DNA from: Massilia cavernae
Lineage (GTDB): Bacteria; Pseudomonadota; Gammaproteobacteria; Burkholderiales; Burkholderiaceae_D
Length of the DNA stretch: 64,000 nt
Direction: 5' to 3'
Assembly: GCF_003590855.1 (NCBI RefSeq)
Contig: NZ_QYUP01000124.1
Location: 32,757-96,756, forward strand
In this document: positions 56,836 to 64,000 of the stretch, piece by piece
Layout: every line of letters begins with the position of its first letter
Numbering within the stretch: position 1 is the stretch's first letter
Position numbers and translations under genes: made by a program
Notes under the pieces: generated by a model
The model's database searches: none
Seen by the model: the letters and a program-made list of their open reading frames with translations, nothing else
Told to the model about the DNA's origin: nothing

Positions 56836-58620
56836 TTGAAAAACGCTTTCGTCATTGTAACCCTCGCAGGCCTGTTATCGGCGTGTGCTGTGGTGCAACA
56901 GCCGCAGCCTGCCTCGGTGCCGCCCGCAGAGGTCGAGCCAGCCGCGGTCGCCGACGAAACGAGTTCGCCGGCTGTGGAAGCCAGTGACGACGAAAAGCTG
57001 CCGAACGTCGCGCTGACCAGCGACCTGCTGTACAAGCTCATGAAGGCAGAGCTGGAATACCGCGAGGGAAAGTGGGAGCGGCCGTACGCCGACTTGCTCG
57101 ACATTGCCCGCCAGACGCGTGACCCGCGCCTTGCACGCCGCGCCGCCGAAATGGCGTTGGGCGCCACCCAGCCGCTGGAAGCGATGGCGGCGGTGCGCAC
57201 CTGGCGCGAGCTGGCGCCCGATTCCGAAGACGCTGCGCGCGCCTATCTCGGCCTGGCCGTCATGTCCGACAAATTGCCGGAAGCCGAGGCGATCCTGAAG
57301 CAGCGGCTGGCCGATGCCCCGATCGCGGAACGTGGCGCGGCAATGTTCCAGGCCCGCCAGTTCCTCAGTCGCGCCAAGGACAAGGAGGCGGCGTCGGCGA
57401 TGCTCGAGCGCCTGATCACTCCGTACAACAACACGGTCGAAGCTCGCATCCTGCTGTCGCAAAACGCGTTTTCGCGCGGCGACAAGGTGCGCGCCGAAAC
57501 CGAAGCGCGCGCGGCGCTCGCGCTCAAGCCCGATTCCGAAATTTCGGTGCTGATGCTGGCCCAGGTGATGGCCGACCCGGCCAGCGTCGAAACGCTGTTC
57601 ACCAGCTTCCTCGCCACCCATCCCAAGGCCCATGAAGTGCGCGCGGCGCATGCCCGCCTGCTGGTCGACCAGAAGGAGTACGCCAAGGCGCGCGAATCGT
57701 TCGAAAGGCTGCTGGCGGAACAGCCGGACAACCTGGGCAACCTGTATGCGCTGGGCATCCTGTCGATGCAGCTGGATGAGTCGGAAGCCGCCGAGAAATA
57801 CCTGTCGCGCTTCATCGACGTGCTGGGCGAAAGCCCCGACGACGAGCGCGACCCGTCGCGCGTGCTGCTGATGCTGTCGCAACTGGCCGAGCAGCGCGAC
57901 GACCTCGCCGCCTCGCGCAAGTGGCTGGACAAGATCGACAGCGCCGATCCGGCCATGACTTTCGGCGTGCAGATCAAGCGTGCGCAGCTGATGGGCAGGA
58001 CAGGGGACGTGGCCGGCGCGCGCAAGCTGCTGACCGGGCTTGCTCCAGCCGAAAAGACCGAACAGGCGCAGGTAGTGCTGGCCGAGGGCCAGGTCCTGCG
58101 CGACGCCGGCCAGTTCGCCAACGCGTACAAGGTGCTGGAAGTCGGCACGCGACGCTTCCCGGACAATCCCGACCTGCTGTACGACTTTGCGTTGCAGGCC
58201 GAGAAAATCGGCCGTGTGGAAGTGATGGAAAAGGCGCTGCGCGCGGTGATGGCGCTGGCGCCGGACAACCATCATGCCTATAACGCGCTGGGCTACTCGC
58301 TGGCCGAGCGCAATGTGCGGCTGGACGAGGCGCTGGCGCTGATCGACAAGGCGATGAAGATGGCGCCGGAAGATCCGTTCATCATGGACAGCCTCGGTTG
58401 GGTGCATTACCGCATGGGCAACCTTGACGCGGCGGAGCTGCAGTTGCGCAAGGCTTACTCGCTGCGCAATGATGCGGATATCGCGGTGCACCTGGGCGAA
58501 GTGTTGTGGCGCAAGGGGCAGCAGGCCGAAGCGCGCAAGCTGCTGCGCGAGGCGCGCGCCAAGGATCCGAAGAACGATGCACTCCGAAACACGCTGGCGC
58601 GGCTACAGCTGAAGCTGTGA
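56836..58620 (+). CDS. TPR-repeat outer-membrane lipoprotein
   Basis: Lipoprotein of 594 residues. The signal peptide ends at lipobox LLSAC (Cys17), followed by a Pro/Ala/Glu linker and a long array of tetratricopeptide helices through to the C-terminus (clear repeats such as NALGYSLAERNVRLDEAL and SLGWVHYRMGNLDAAELQLR). TPR lipoproteins of this type are common upstream of lolB and ispE in betaproteobacteria. The start is TTG at 56836 with GGAA six bases upstream. A scaffold role in the envelope is likely, but its partner is unknown. Confidence 0.85.
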   Translation: MKNAFVIVTLAGLLSACAVVQQPQPASVPPAEVEPAAVADETSSPAVEASDDEKLPNVALTSDLLYKLMKAELEYREGKWERPYADLLDIARQTRDPRLARRAAEMALGATQPLEAMAAVRTWRELAPDSEDAARAYLGLAVMSDKLPEAEAILKQRLADAPIAERGAAMFQARQFLSRAKDKEAASAMLERLITPYNNTVEARILLSQNAFSRGDKVRAETEARAALALKPDSEISVLMLAQVMADPASVETLFTSFLATHPKAHEVRAAHARLLVDQKEYAKARESFERLLAEQPDNLGNLYALGILSMQLDESEAAEKYLSRFIDVLGESPDDERDPSRVLLMLSQLAEQRDDLAASRKWLDKIDSADPAMTFGVQIKRAQLMGRTGDVAGARKLLTGLAPAEKTEQAQVVLAEGQVLRDAGQFANAYKVLEVGTRRFPDNPDLLYDFALQAEKIGRVEVMEKALRAVMALAPDNHHAYNALGYSLAERNVRLDEALALIDKAMKMAPEDPFIMDSLGWVHYRMGNLDAAELQLRKAYSLRNDADIAVHLGEVLWRKGQQAEARKLLREARAKDPKNDALRNTLARLQLKL

Positions 58621-58657
58621 TCAGCGATAATTTCAACTATTACCACTAATTTCAAAA

Positions 58658-58740
58658 CCGTCGTTCCCGCGCAGGCGGGAACCCATACTAAGCGTCCATC
58701 ATCAGCTCAGTATGGGTACCCGCTTTCGCGGGTACGACGG
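58658..58740. repeat. Inverted CCGTCGTTCCCGC / GCGGGTACGACGG repeat pair
   Basis: Left arm 58658-58694 and right arm 58705-58740 are near reverse complements (CCCATACTAAGC against GCTCAGTATGGG). Each also has its own short GC hairpin (TTCCCGCGCAGGCGGGAA and TACCCGCTTTCGCGGGTA). It lies between the TPR gene and lolB. This type of palindrome is common and dispersed in betaproteobacteria. Confidence 0.8.
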
Positions 58741-58755
58741 ATCGAACGATAACGA

Positions 58756-59361
58756 ATGAATAAACGACTCCTTGCAGCACTCGCTCCGGCGCTCACCGCG
58801 ATGCTGATTACCGGCTGCGCCACGACTACTCCTGCTGCGGTGTCCCAGGCACCGGTCGCCGCCTACCGCGACGTCATCGACCTCAACGGCAGCCTGTTGG
58901 TCAACTACCAAAAGGACGGCAAGCCGGAAACCCTGTCCGGCAAATTCAGCTGGTCGCAGAAGGGCGACCTCATCGACGTGAGCCTGGCTTCGCCGTTTGG
59001 GCAGACCCTTGCGCAAATCAGCGTCACCCCCGACTCGGCAACGCTGACCCAGACCGACAAAGTGCCGCGCGTGGCAAAGGACATCGACAGCCTTACGGCG
59101 CAGACGCTGGGCTGGTCGCTGCCGGTATCCGGCCTGCGCGACTGGCTGCAAGGCTACGCGACGACGCCCGGCGGCAAGCGCTTCACCGCCTCGCCCGCCA
59201 CCAACACCGTCACCACCGCCGACGGCTGGCGCCTGACCTTCGTATCGTGGCAGGACGAAGCTGCCGCCCAACCAGTGCCAAAGCGGATCGACGCTGAACG
59301 CAACGCCACCGCCACCACCGACGAGTTGGCAATCCGCATCGTCATTTATCCGCAGGGCTGA
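58756..59361 (+). CDS. lolB: Outer-membrane lipoprotein insertion factor LolB
   Basis: LolB (201 residues) receives lipoproteins from LolA and places them in the outer membrane. The lipobox is LITGC (Cys21). The beta-rich body (GSLLVNYQKDGKPETLSGKF, then WSQKGDLIDVSLASPFGQTL) and the C-terminal part match the family in length and pattern. It is followed after four bases by ispE, the usual betaproteobacterial order. Confidence 0.93.
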   Translation: MNKRLLAALAPALTAMLITGCATTTPAAVSQAPVAAYRDVIDLNGSLLVNYQKDGKPETLSGKFSWSQKGDLIDVSLASPFGQTLAQISVTPDSATLTQTDKVPRVAKDIDSLTAQTLGWSLPVSGLRDWLQGYATTPGGKRFTASPATNTVTTADGWRLTFVSWQDEAAAQPVPKRIDAERNATATTDELAIRIVIYPQG

Positions 59362-59365
59362 GGCA

Positions 59366-60271
59366 ATGACGCAAACAGTTTTGCGCGATTGCCCCGCGCC
59401 GGCCAAGCTCAACCTTTTCCTGCACGTGTGCGGCCGCCGTCCCGACGGCTACCACCTGCTGCAAACCGTGTTCCAGATGGTCGACCACGGCGACGTGCTG
59501 CACTTCGCCCTGCGCGGCGACGATCGCATCCACCGCGCCAACGACATCCCCGGCGTGCCCGAAGAACAGGACCTGATCGTGCGCGCATTGCGGCTGCTGC
59601 AGGCCGAGTTCCAGCGCCGCCACGGCCGCCTGCCTCCCGGCATCGATGTGACTGTCGAAAAAATCCTGCCGATGGGAGGAGGGCTGGGCGGCGGTTCGTC
59701 CGACGCCGCCACCGCGCTGATGGCGGCCAACCACCTGTGGCAGGCCGGCCTGGACCGCGACGAACTGATGGCGCTGGGCCTGCCGCTGGGCGCCGACATC
59801 CCGTTCTTCATCTTCGGCCAGACCGCCTTCGCGGAAGGCGTGGGCGAAGCGCTGCAGGCAGTGGACGTGCCCGATTACTGGTATGTCGTCATCGAACCTG
59901 GCGTGTCGGTGCCTACGGCCGCAATTTTTTCAGCCGAGGATTTGACAAGGAACACGGAACCCGTCACAATAGCGGACTTTTCCAGATGCCTCGTGAGTCA
60001 AACGAATCCGAGCGAGTATGGGAGAAACGACTTGCAAGCTGTAGCATCCCGCTTGTTCCCGCCGGTAGCCCGGGCGGTCGAATGGCTGGGGCGTTATGGT
60101 GGCGCCAGGATGACTGGTTCCGGAGCGTGCGTGTTTTGCGCGTTTTCCACTGAAAGCGAAGCCGACGAAGTGCTCTCAAAAGTGCCTTCCGAATGGGTCG
60201 CCTGGAAAGCGAAATCGCTGCCGAAACATCCACTGGCTGAGGTGTTGCAAGTTGATGGAGTTATAGACTAA
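59366..60271 (+). CDS. ispE: 4-diphosphocytidyl-2-C-methyl-D-erythritol kinase
   Basis: GHMP kinase of the MEP isoprenoid pathway (301 residues). It has CPAPAKLNLFLHVCGRRPDG at the N-terminus, the ATP-binding PMGGGLGGGSSDAAT near residue 105, and ARMTGSGACVFC near the C-terminus. Intact. It starts four bases after lolB. A promoter candidate for the next tRNA overlaps its stop codon. Confidence 0.97.
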   Translation: MTQTVLRDCPAPAKLNLFLHVCGRRPDGYHLLQTVFQMVDHGDVLHFALRGDDRIHRANDIPGVPEEQDLIVRALRLLQAEFQRRHGRLPPGIDVTVEKILPMGGGLGGGSSDAATALMAANHLWQAGLDRDELMALGLPLGADIPFFIFGQTAFAEGVGEALQAVDVPDYWYVVIEPGVSVPTAAIFSAEDLTRNTEPVTIADFSRCLVSQTNPSEYGRNDLQAVASRLFPPVARAVEWLGRYGGARMTGSGACVFCAFSTESEADEVLSKVPSEWVAWKAKSLPKHPLAEVLQVDGVID

Positions 60272-60274
60272 AAT
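60245..60274 (+). promoter_or_regulatory. Promoter candidate for tRNA-Gln (and prs)
   Basis: TTGCAA (60245-60250), 18 bases, TAAAAT (60269-60274), overlapping the end of ispE, about 60 bases before the tRNA. A second -10-like TATAAC at 60312-60317 has no good -35. Confidence 0.5.
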
Positions 60275-60336
60275 TCGTTTGGCGTTAGATTCGACGTTGA
60301 TATACGTCAAATATAACGACAAGCAGTAGGTTGCGT

Positions 60337-60413
60337 AGGGGAATCGCCAAGCTGGTTAAGGCACTGGATTTTGATTCCAGCATACCAAGGTTCGAATCCT
60401 TGTTCCCCTGCCA
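60337..60413 (+). tRNA. tRNA-Gln (anticodon TTG)
   Basis: Acceptor AGGGGAA/TTCCCCT, D stem GCC/GGC, anticodon stem CTGGA/TCCAG with loop TTTTGAT and anticodon TTG at 60371-60373, T stem CAAGG/CCTTG, discriminator G and encoded CCA (60411-60413). Located between ispE and prs, a common arrangement in Burkholderiales. Confidence 0.97.
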
Positions 60414-60563
60414 TTAATTTTGCCTGGTCTGTCGATGCGAAGCTAGCGTCCAGCAGGTAAAGTCGGTGGCCTCGCTCTCGCGAGTCATCTTTAGCACAGC
60501 GCCGTAAGCAGGTTCTCGCGGCGTCTTTTCAAGTCATCAACGCTTTTTCTCTTTGGGACTCCC

Positions 60564-61514
60564 ATGGCTTACGAAAACCTGATGGTTTTTACCGGCAACG
60601 CTAATCCTGCGTTGGCAGAAGGAGTCGCAAAAAATCTCGGCATTCCTCTCGGCAAAGCAGTCGTTTCGAAATTCTCGGACGGCGAAGTCATGGTCGAGAT
60701 CAACGAGAATGTCCGCGGCAAAGACGTATTCGTGCTGCAGTCGACCTGCGCACCGACCAACGACAACCTGATGGAAATCATGCTGATGGTCGACGCGCTC
60801 AAGCGCGCTTCTGCCGGCCGCATCACCGCAGCGATTCCTTACTTCGGCTACGCTCGCCAGGACCGCCGTCCGCGTTCGGCCCGCGTTGCGATTTCCGCTA
60901 AAGTCGTTGCCAACATGCTGGAAGAAGCCGGCGTCGAGCGCGTCCTGATCATGGACCTGCACGCCGACCAGATCCAGGGCTTCTTCGATATTCCGGTCGA
61001 TAACATCTACGCTTCCCCGATCCTGCTGGGCGACCTGCAGAAGCGCAACTACGAAGACCTGCTGGTCGTGTCGCCTGACGTTGGCGGCGTGGTGCGTGCC
61101 CGTGCGCTGGCAAAACGCCTCGGCTGCGACCTGGCGATCATCGACAAGCGCCGCCCGAAGGCGAATGTGTCGGAAGTTATGAACATCATCGGCGAAGTTG
61201 AAGGCCGTAACTGCGTGATCATGGATGACATGGTCGACACCGCAGGCACCCTGACCAAGGCAGCCGAAGTCCTGAAGGAACGCGGCGCCAAGAAGGTTGT
61301 AGCGTATTGCACGCACCCAGTCCTGTCCGGCCCGGCAATCGACCGCATCTCGGCGTCGCCGCTGGACGAACTGGTGGTGACGGACACGATCCCGCTGTCG
61401 GCGGCAGGCCAGGCCTGCACCAAGATCCGCCAGCTGACCAGTGCTCCGCTGCTGGCTGAAACGTTCAAGCGTATCAGCAAGGGCGACTCGGTCATGTCGC
61501 TGTTCATCGACTAA
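60564..61514 (+). CDS. prs: Ribose-phosphate pyrophosphokinase (PRPP synthetase)
   Basis: Makes PRPP from ribose 5-phosphate and ATP (316 residues), the precursor of nucleotides, His and Trp. Motifs: [24 protein letters not shown] and the PRPP loop [18 protein letters not shown]. Full length, with no frame disturbance. It begins 150 bases after tRNA-Gln, and a strong hairpin follows the stop. Confidence 0.98.
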   Translation: MAYENLMVFTGNANPALAEGVAKNLGIPLGKAVVSKFSDGEVMVEINENVRGKDVFVLQSTCAPTNDNLMEIMLMVDALKRASAGRITAAIPYFGYARQDRRPRSARVAISAKVVANMLEEAGVERVLIMDLHADQIQGFFDIPVDNIYASPILLGDLQKRNYEDLLVVSPDVGGVVRARALAKRLGCDLAIIDKRRPKANVSEVMNIIGEVEGRNCVIMDDMVDTAGTLTKAAEVLKERGAKKVVAYCTHPVLSGPAIDRISASPLDELVVTDTIPLSAAGQACTKIRQLTSAPLLAETFKRISKGDSVMSLFID

Positions 61515-61541
61515 GCGGTAGAAAAACAAGCAGTATTCGAG

Positions 61542-61580
61542 CGGCGCGCTGGCGAAAATGCCAGCGCGCCGTTGTGTCTT
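61542..61580 (+). terminator. Terminator after prs
   Basis: Perfect 12-pair stem CGGCGCGCTGGC / GCCAGCGCGCCG (61542-61553 with 61560-61571) with loop GAAAAT, followed by the T-rich TTGTGTCTTG. It separates prs from rplY. Confidence 0.75.
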
Positions 61581-61681
61581 GAAGGATTCATGGGTGCGAT
61601 GTTGCACTCATTCTCGAGGGCCCCTGGTCGCGGGGGACCTCACAACGCAGGGCAGATGCCCCGCATTTTTTGGAGTTTCAC

Positions 61682-62308
61682 ATGAAAGTTATCGCATTCA
61701 ATCGCACTCAGCAGGGGTCCGGAGCGAGCCGCCGCCTGCGCAATGCTGGCCAAACCCCAGGCATCATCTACGGCGGCGCAGAAGCCCCGGTGCTGATCGC
61801 CCTGGACGGCAACGCAATGTGGCACGCGCTGAAGAAAGAAGCGTTCCACGGTTCGATCCTGGACATGGAAATCGACGGCAAGACCCAGCAGGTCCTGCTG
61901 CGCGACTTCCAGATGCACGCATACAAGCAACTGGTACTGCACGCTGACTTCCAGCGCGTTGACGCTTCGAGCAAAGTCCACAAGAAAGTGCCGCTGCACT
62001 TCATCAACGCTGACGTTTCGCCAGCGGTCAAGCTGCACGGCGCAACCGTGTCGCACGTCCTGGCCGAGCTGGAAATCTCCTGCCTGCCAGCAGACCTGCC
62101 AGAGTTCATCAACGTTGACCTGGCAAACATCGACGTCGGCCACTCGATCCACGTAGCTGACCTGACCCTGCCAAAAGGCGTTACCGCGATCACCCACGGT
62201 TCCGACCTGACCATTGCTACCGCATCGGTACCAGCAGGCCACGTAGCTGCTGCAGCTGCTTCGAGCGAAGCTGCTGCTGAAGAAAAGCCAGCTAAAGGCA
62301 AGAAGTAA
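61682..62308 (+). CDS. rplY: 50S ribosomal protein L25 / general stress protein Ctc
   Basis: 5S rRNA-binding protein of the long Ctc type (208 residues). The N-terminal L25 domain covers about the first 95 residues, and the TL5/Ctc C-terminal domain follows. The ATG at 61682, after TTTGGAGTTTCAC, is chosen over an upstream in-frame start at 61670. The C-terminal tail is Ala/Glu/Lys-rich. The prs-rplY-pth order is standard for betaproteobacteria. Confidence 0.97.
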   Translation: MKVIAFNRTQQGSGASRRLRNAGQTPGIIYGGAEAPVLIALDGNAMWHALKKEAFHGSILDMEIDGKTQQVLLRDFQMHAYKQLVLHADFQRVDASSKVHKKVPLHFINADVSPAVKLHGATVSHVLAELEISCLPADLPEFINVDLANIDVGHSIHVADLTLPKGVTAITHGSDLTIATASVPAGHVAAAAASSEAAAEEKPAKGKK

Positions 62309-62339
62309 TTCGTCCGCCGCAGCAATGCGGCAGCCGAAG

Positions 62340-62375
62340 AAACCCGCTGGCAAAATTGGCCGGCGGGTTTTTTTT
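62340..62375 (+). terminator. Terminator after rplY
   Basis: Eleven-pair stem (62341-62351 with 62359-62369, core AACCCGC/GCGGGTT, one G-T pair), then eight Ts (62368-62375). Confidence 0.85.
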
Positions 62376-62419
62376 CGCCTGTTTTCACTGATAATAACCA
62401 TTTTACCGTTTGGAACAGC

Positions 62420-63004
62420 ATGCCTATTCGCCTGATCGTCGGCCTCGGCAACCCCGGCCCTGAATACGAACTGACGCGCCACAATGCCGGATTCTGGCTG
62501 GTCGACAACCTCGCCAACAGCCTGCCCGGCTGCCGCCTGCAGCGCGAATCTCGCTTCAATGCGATGGTGGCCAGGACCTCGATTGCCGGCAACGAAGTGT
62601 GGCTGCTCGAGCCGCAGACCTTCATGAACCGCTCCGGCCAGTCGGTCGGCGGGCTGGCGCGCTTCTTCAAGATCAACCCGGACGAAATCCTGGTGGTGCA
62701 TGACGAGCTGGACCTGGCGCCGGGCGTGGCCAAGATGAAGAAGGGCGGTTCGTCGGGCGGACACAATGGGCTGAAGGACATTACTGCGGCGTTGGGCACG
62801 CAGGAATACTGGCGCCTGCGGCTGGGCATCGGCCACCCGCGCAGCCTGAACCTGCAGCAGCCGGTGGCGGACTTCGTGCTGCATCGCCCACGCAAGGATG
62901 AACAGGTGCTGATCGAGGAATCGATCGACAAGAGCTTGCGCGTGGTTCCGTTGGCGGTGGAAGGCAAGTTCGATATTGCCACGATGCAATTGCATACGGC
63001 CTAG
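62420..63004 (+). CDS. pth: Peptidyl-tRNA hydrolase
   Basis: Frees tRNA from stalled peptidyl-tRNA (194 residues). Active-site His21 and the nearby Asn in [19 protein letters not shown]; further motifs [18 protein letters not shown] and GGHNGLKDI. The start follows GGAACAGC. Its position after rplY matches the usual order. Intact. Confidence 0.97.
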   Translation: MPIRLIVGLGNPGPEYELTRHNAGFWLVDNLANSLPGCRLQRESRFNAMVARTSIAGNEVWLLEPQTFMNRSGQSVGGLARFFKINPDEILVVHDELDLAPGVAKMKKGGSSGGHNGLKDITAALGTQEYWRLRLGIGHPRSLNLQQPVADFVLHRPRKDEQVLIEESIDKSLRVVPLAVEGKFDIATMQLHTA

Positions 63005-63029
63005 AATCCGGCACCGATATAATCCTGGA

Positions 63030-64000
63030 ATGAACGCACTTTCATTCCACGCCGGCCCGACCGCGCTCGCCCATCTGCGGGCGCACGGCCTGCAAGCCAG
63101 CGACATCGCCGTCATCCCGGCCGCGGCCGGCGGCGCCAAAGGCCTTATCTTCAACGCCCTCGACCAGTGGCTGTTCGGCTCCTGGCTCCCGCAATCCGCG
63201 CGCGAACGCACCCTGATCGGTGCATCGATCGGCGCCTGGCGCATGGCCGCCGCCTGCCAGGCCGACCCGGTGCGCGCCTTCGAGCGCCTCGGCCGCTTGT
63301 ATTGCGAGCAGCGCTACACCGCGAAGCCCTCGGTAGAAGAAATCGATGACGTCTGCCGCAAGCTGGTGTCGGAATTCATCGGCGGCCGCGAACACGAAGT
63401 CCTCAGCCATCCGCATAATCGCCTGAGCCTGCTGACCGTGCGCGGCCTGCGCGGCCTGAAGGCGCCGCCGCACCGGCGCGCCGAAATGCGCGGCTTTGCC
63501 GCCGCCTCGCTGCTGAACCTGGCGTCGCGCGACCGCCTTGCGCACATGCTCGAACGCGTCGTCATGAGCGACCAGCGTGAACAGGCGCCATGGCTGCGCG
63601 ACAAGTTCGACGCTTTCACCACCCATTTTTCAACGCTGGACGCCGATAATCTTGCGCCGGCGCTGCTTGCCTCCGGCACGCTTCCGCTGATCATGAAACC
63701 GGTGCAGGGCATTCCGGGCGCCCCGGAGGGAACTTACTGGGACGGGGGTATCATCGACTACAACCTTGCGCTGCCGTACTCGCGCATGGCGGGAGCAAGT
63801 GAGGGCTCACTGGTGCTCTATCCGCACTTCACCGAGCACATCGTGCCCGGCTGGCTGGACAAGGGGCTGCCATGGCGCCGCGCCGCGCGTGGCCCGAACA
63901 GCGGCTGGCTCGACAACGTGCTGATCGTCGCGCCCACGCGCGAATTCCTGCGCAGGCTCCCGCTCGGCAAACTACCCGATCGCAAGGACTTCAAGCACTA
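63030..64000 (+). CDS. Patatin-like phospholipase, 3' end outside the window
   Basis: Partial gene (323 residues visible, running off the right edge). A catalytic Ser66 lies in GASIG (64-68), an oxyanion-hole glycine pair in AAAGGAKG (about 32-38), and the catalytic Asp in YWDGGIIDY near residue 240. It therefore belongs to the patatin/lipid acyl hydrolase family; the substrate is unknown. The ATG at 63030 has GGAA directly before it and a TATAAT 7 bases upstream. Its C-terminus cannot be judged. Confidence 0.82.
   Translation, partial: MNALSFHAGPTALAHLRAHGLQASDIAVIPAAAGGAKGLIFNALDQWLFGSWLPQSARERTLIGASIGAWRMAAACQADPVRAFERLGRLYCEQRYTAKPSVEEIDDVCRKLVSEFIGGREHEVLSHPHNRLSLLTVRGLRGLKAPPHRRAEMRGFAAASLLNLASRDRLAHMLERVVMSDQREQAPWLRDKFDAFTTHFSTLDADNLAPALLASGTLPLIMKPVQGIPGAPEGTYWDGGIIDYNLALPYSRMAGASEGSLVLYPHFTEHIVPGWLDKGLPWRRAARGPNSGWLDNVLIVAPTREFLRRLPLGKLPDRKDFKH

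Overview
The window looks like chromosomal DNA of a GC-rich betaproteobacterium, most likely Oxalobacteraceae (Massilia/Telluria/Janthinobacterium group). This is inferred from gene content and order: the ribosomal block running to rplQ then dsbD, ResB/CcsA-type (system II) cytochrome c maturation, a metal site in HemB without the zinc cysteines, pilMNOPQ beside aroK/aroB, and dispersed GGGGTCAGACC repeats. No rRNA is present, so the genus is an inference.

Layout. 1-1.7 kb: the end of a sensor kinase and a decayed aldehyde dehydrogenase. 1.76-16.3 kb: a tRNA-Val, then the S10/spc/alpha ribosomal cluster (rplC to rplQ, with secY, infA, rpoA), unusual because rplC and not rpsJ is first; it has internal promoters before rplC, rplN and rpsD and terminator-like hairpins around rpoA. 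16.4-25.6 kb: envelope stress and efflux: dsbD, a Spy-like chaperone divergent from an OmpR-type two-component system, a broken membrane-fusion gene and an intact RND pump. 25.6-28.9 kb: a remnant of an IS200/IS605-type element, an FAD/NAD(P)-binding protein and an unknown membrane protein. 29-38.7 kb: hemB, engB, a dihaem cytochrome c, resB-ccsB, msrPQ, lysA, lptM and cyaY. 38.7-41.6 kb: two unrelated IS4-family elements inserted side by side into copies of the same short repeat.

41.6-52.7 kb: penicillin-binding protein 1A, the type IV pilus operon pilMNOPQ, an Ig-like pseudogene with a terminator, a fused aroK-aroB reading frame and dgt. 52.8-56.7 kb: on the minus strand, mutM, a dynamin-like GTPase and mutY are joined by 4-base stop/start overlaps. 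56.8-64 kb: a TPR lipoprotein, lolB, ispE, tRNA-Gln, prs, rplY, pth and the start of a patatin-like phospholipase.

Most of the window is core housekeeping. The points most worth following are the mutM-dynamin-mutY arrangement, the paired insertions into GGTCAGACC, the transposon-derived leader of the FAD/NAD(P) gene, the AroK-AroB fusion with an internal start, and the shared core of the ribosomal promoters. Nothing in the window is clearly a new defence or mobile system.
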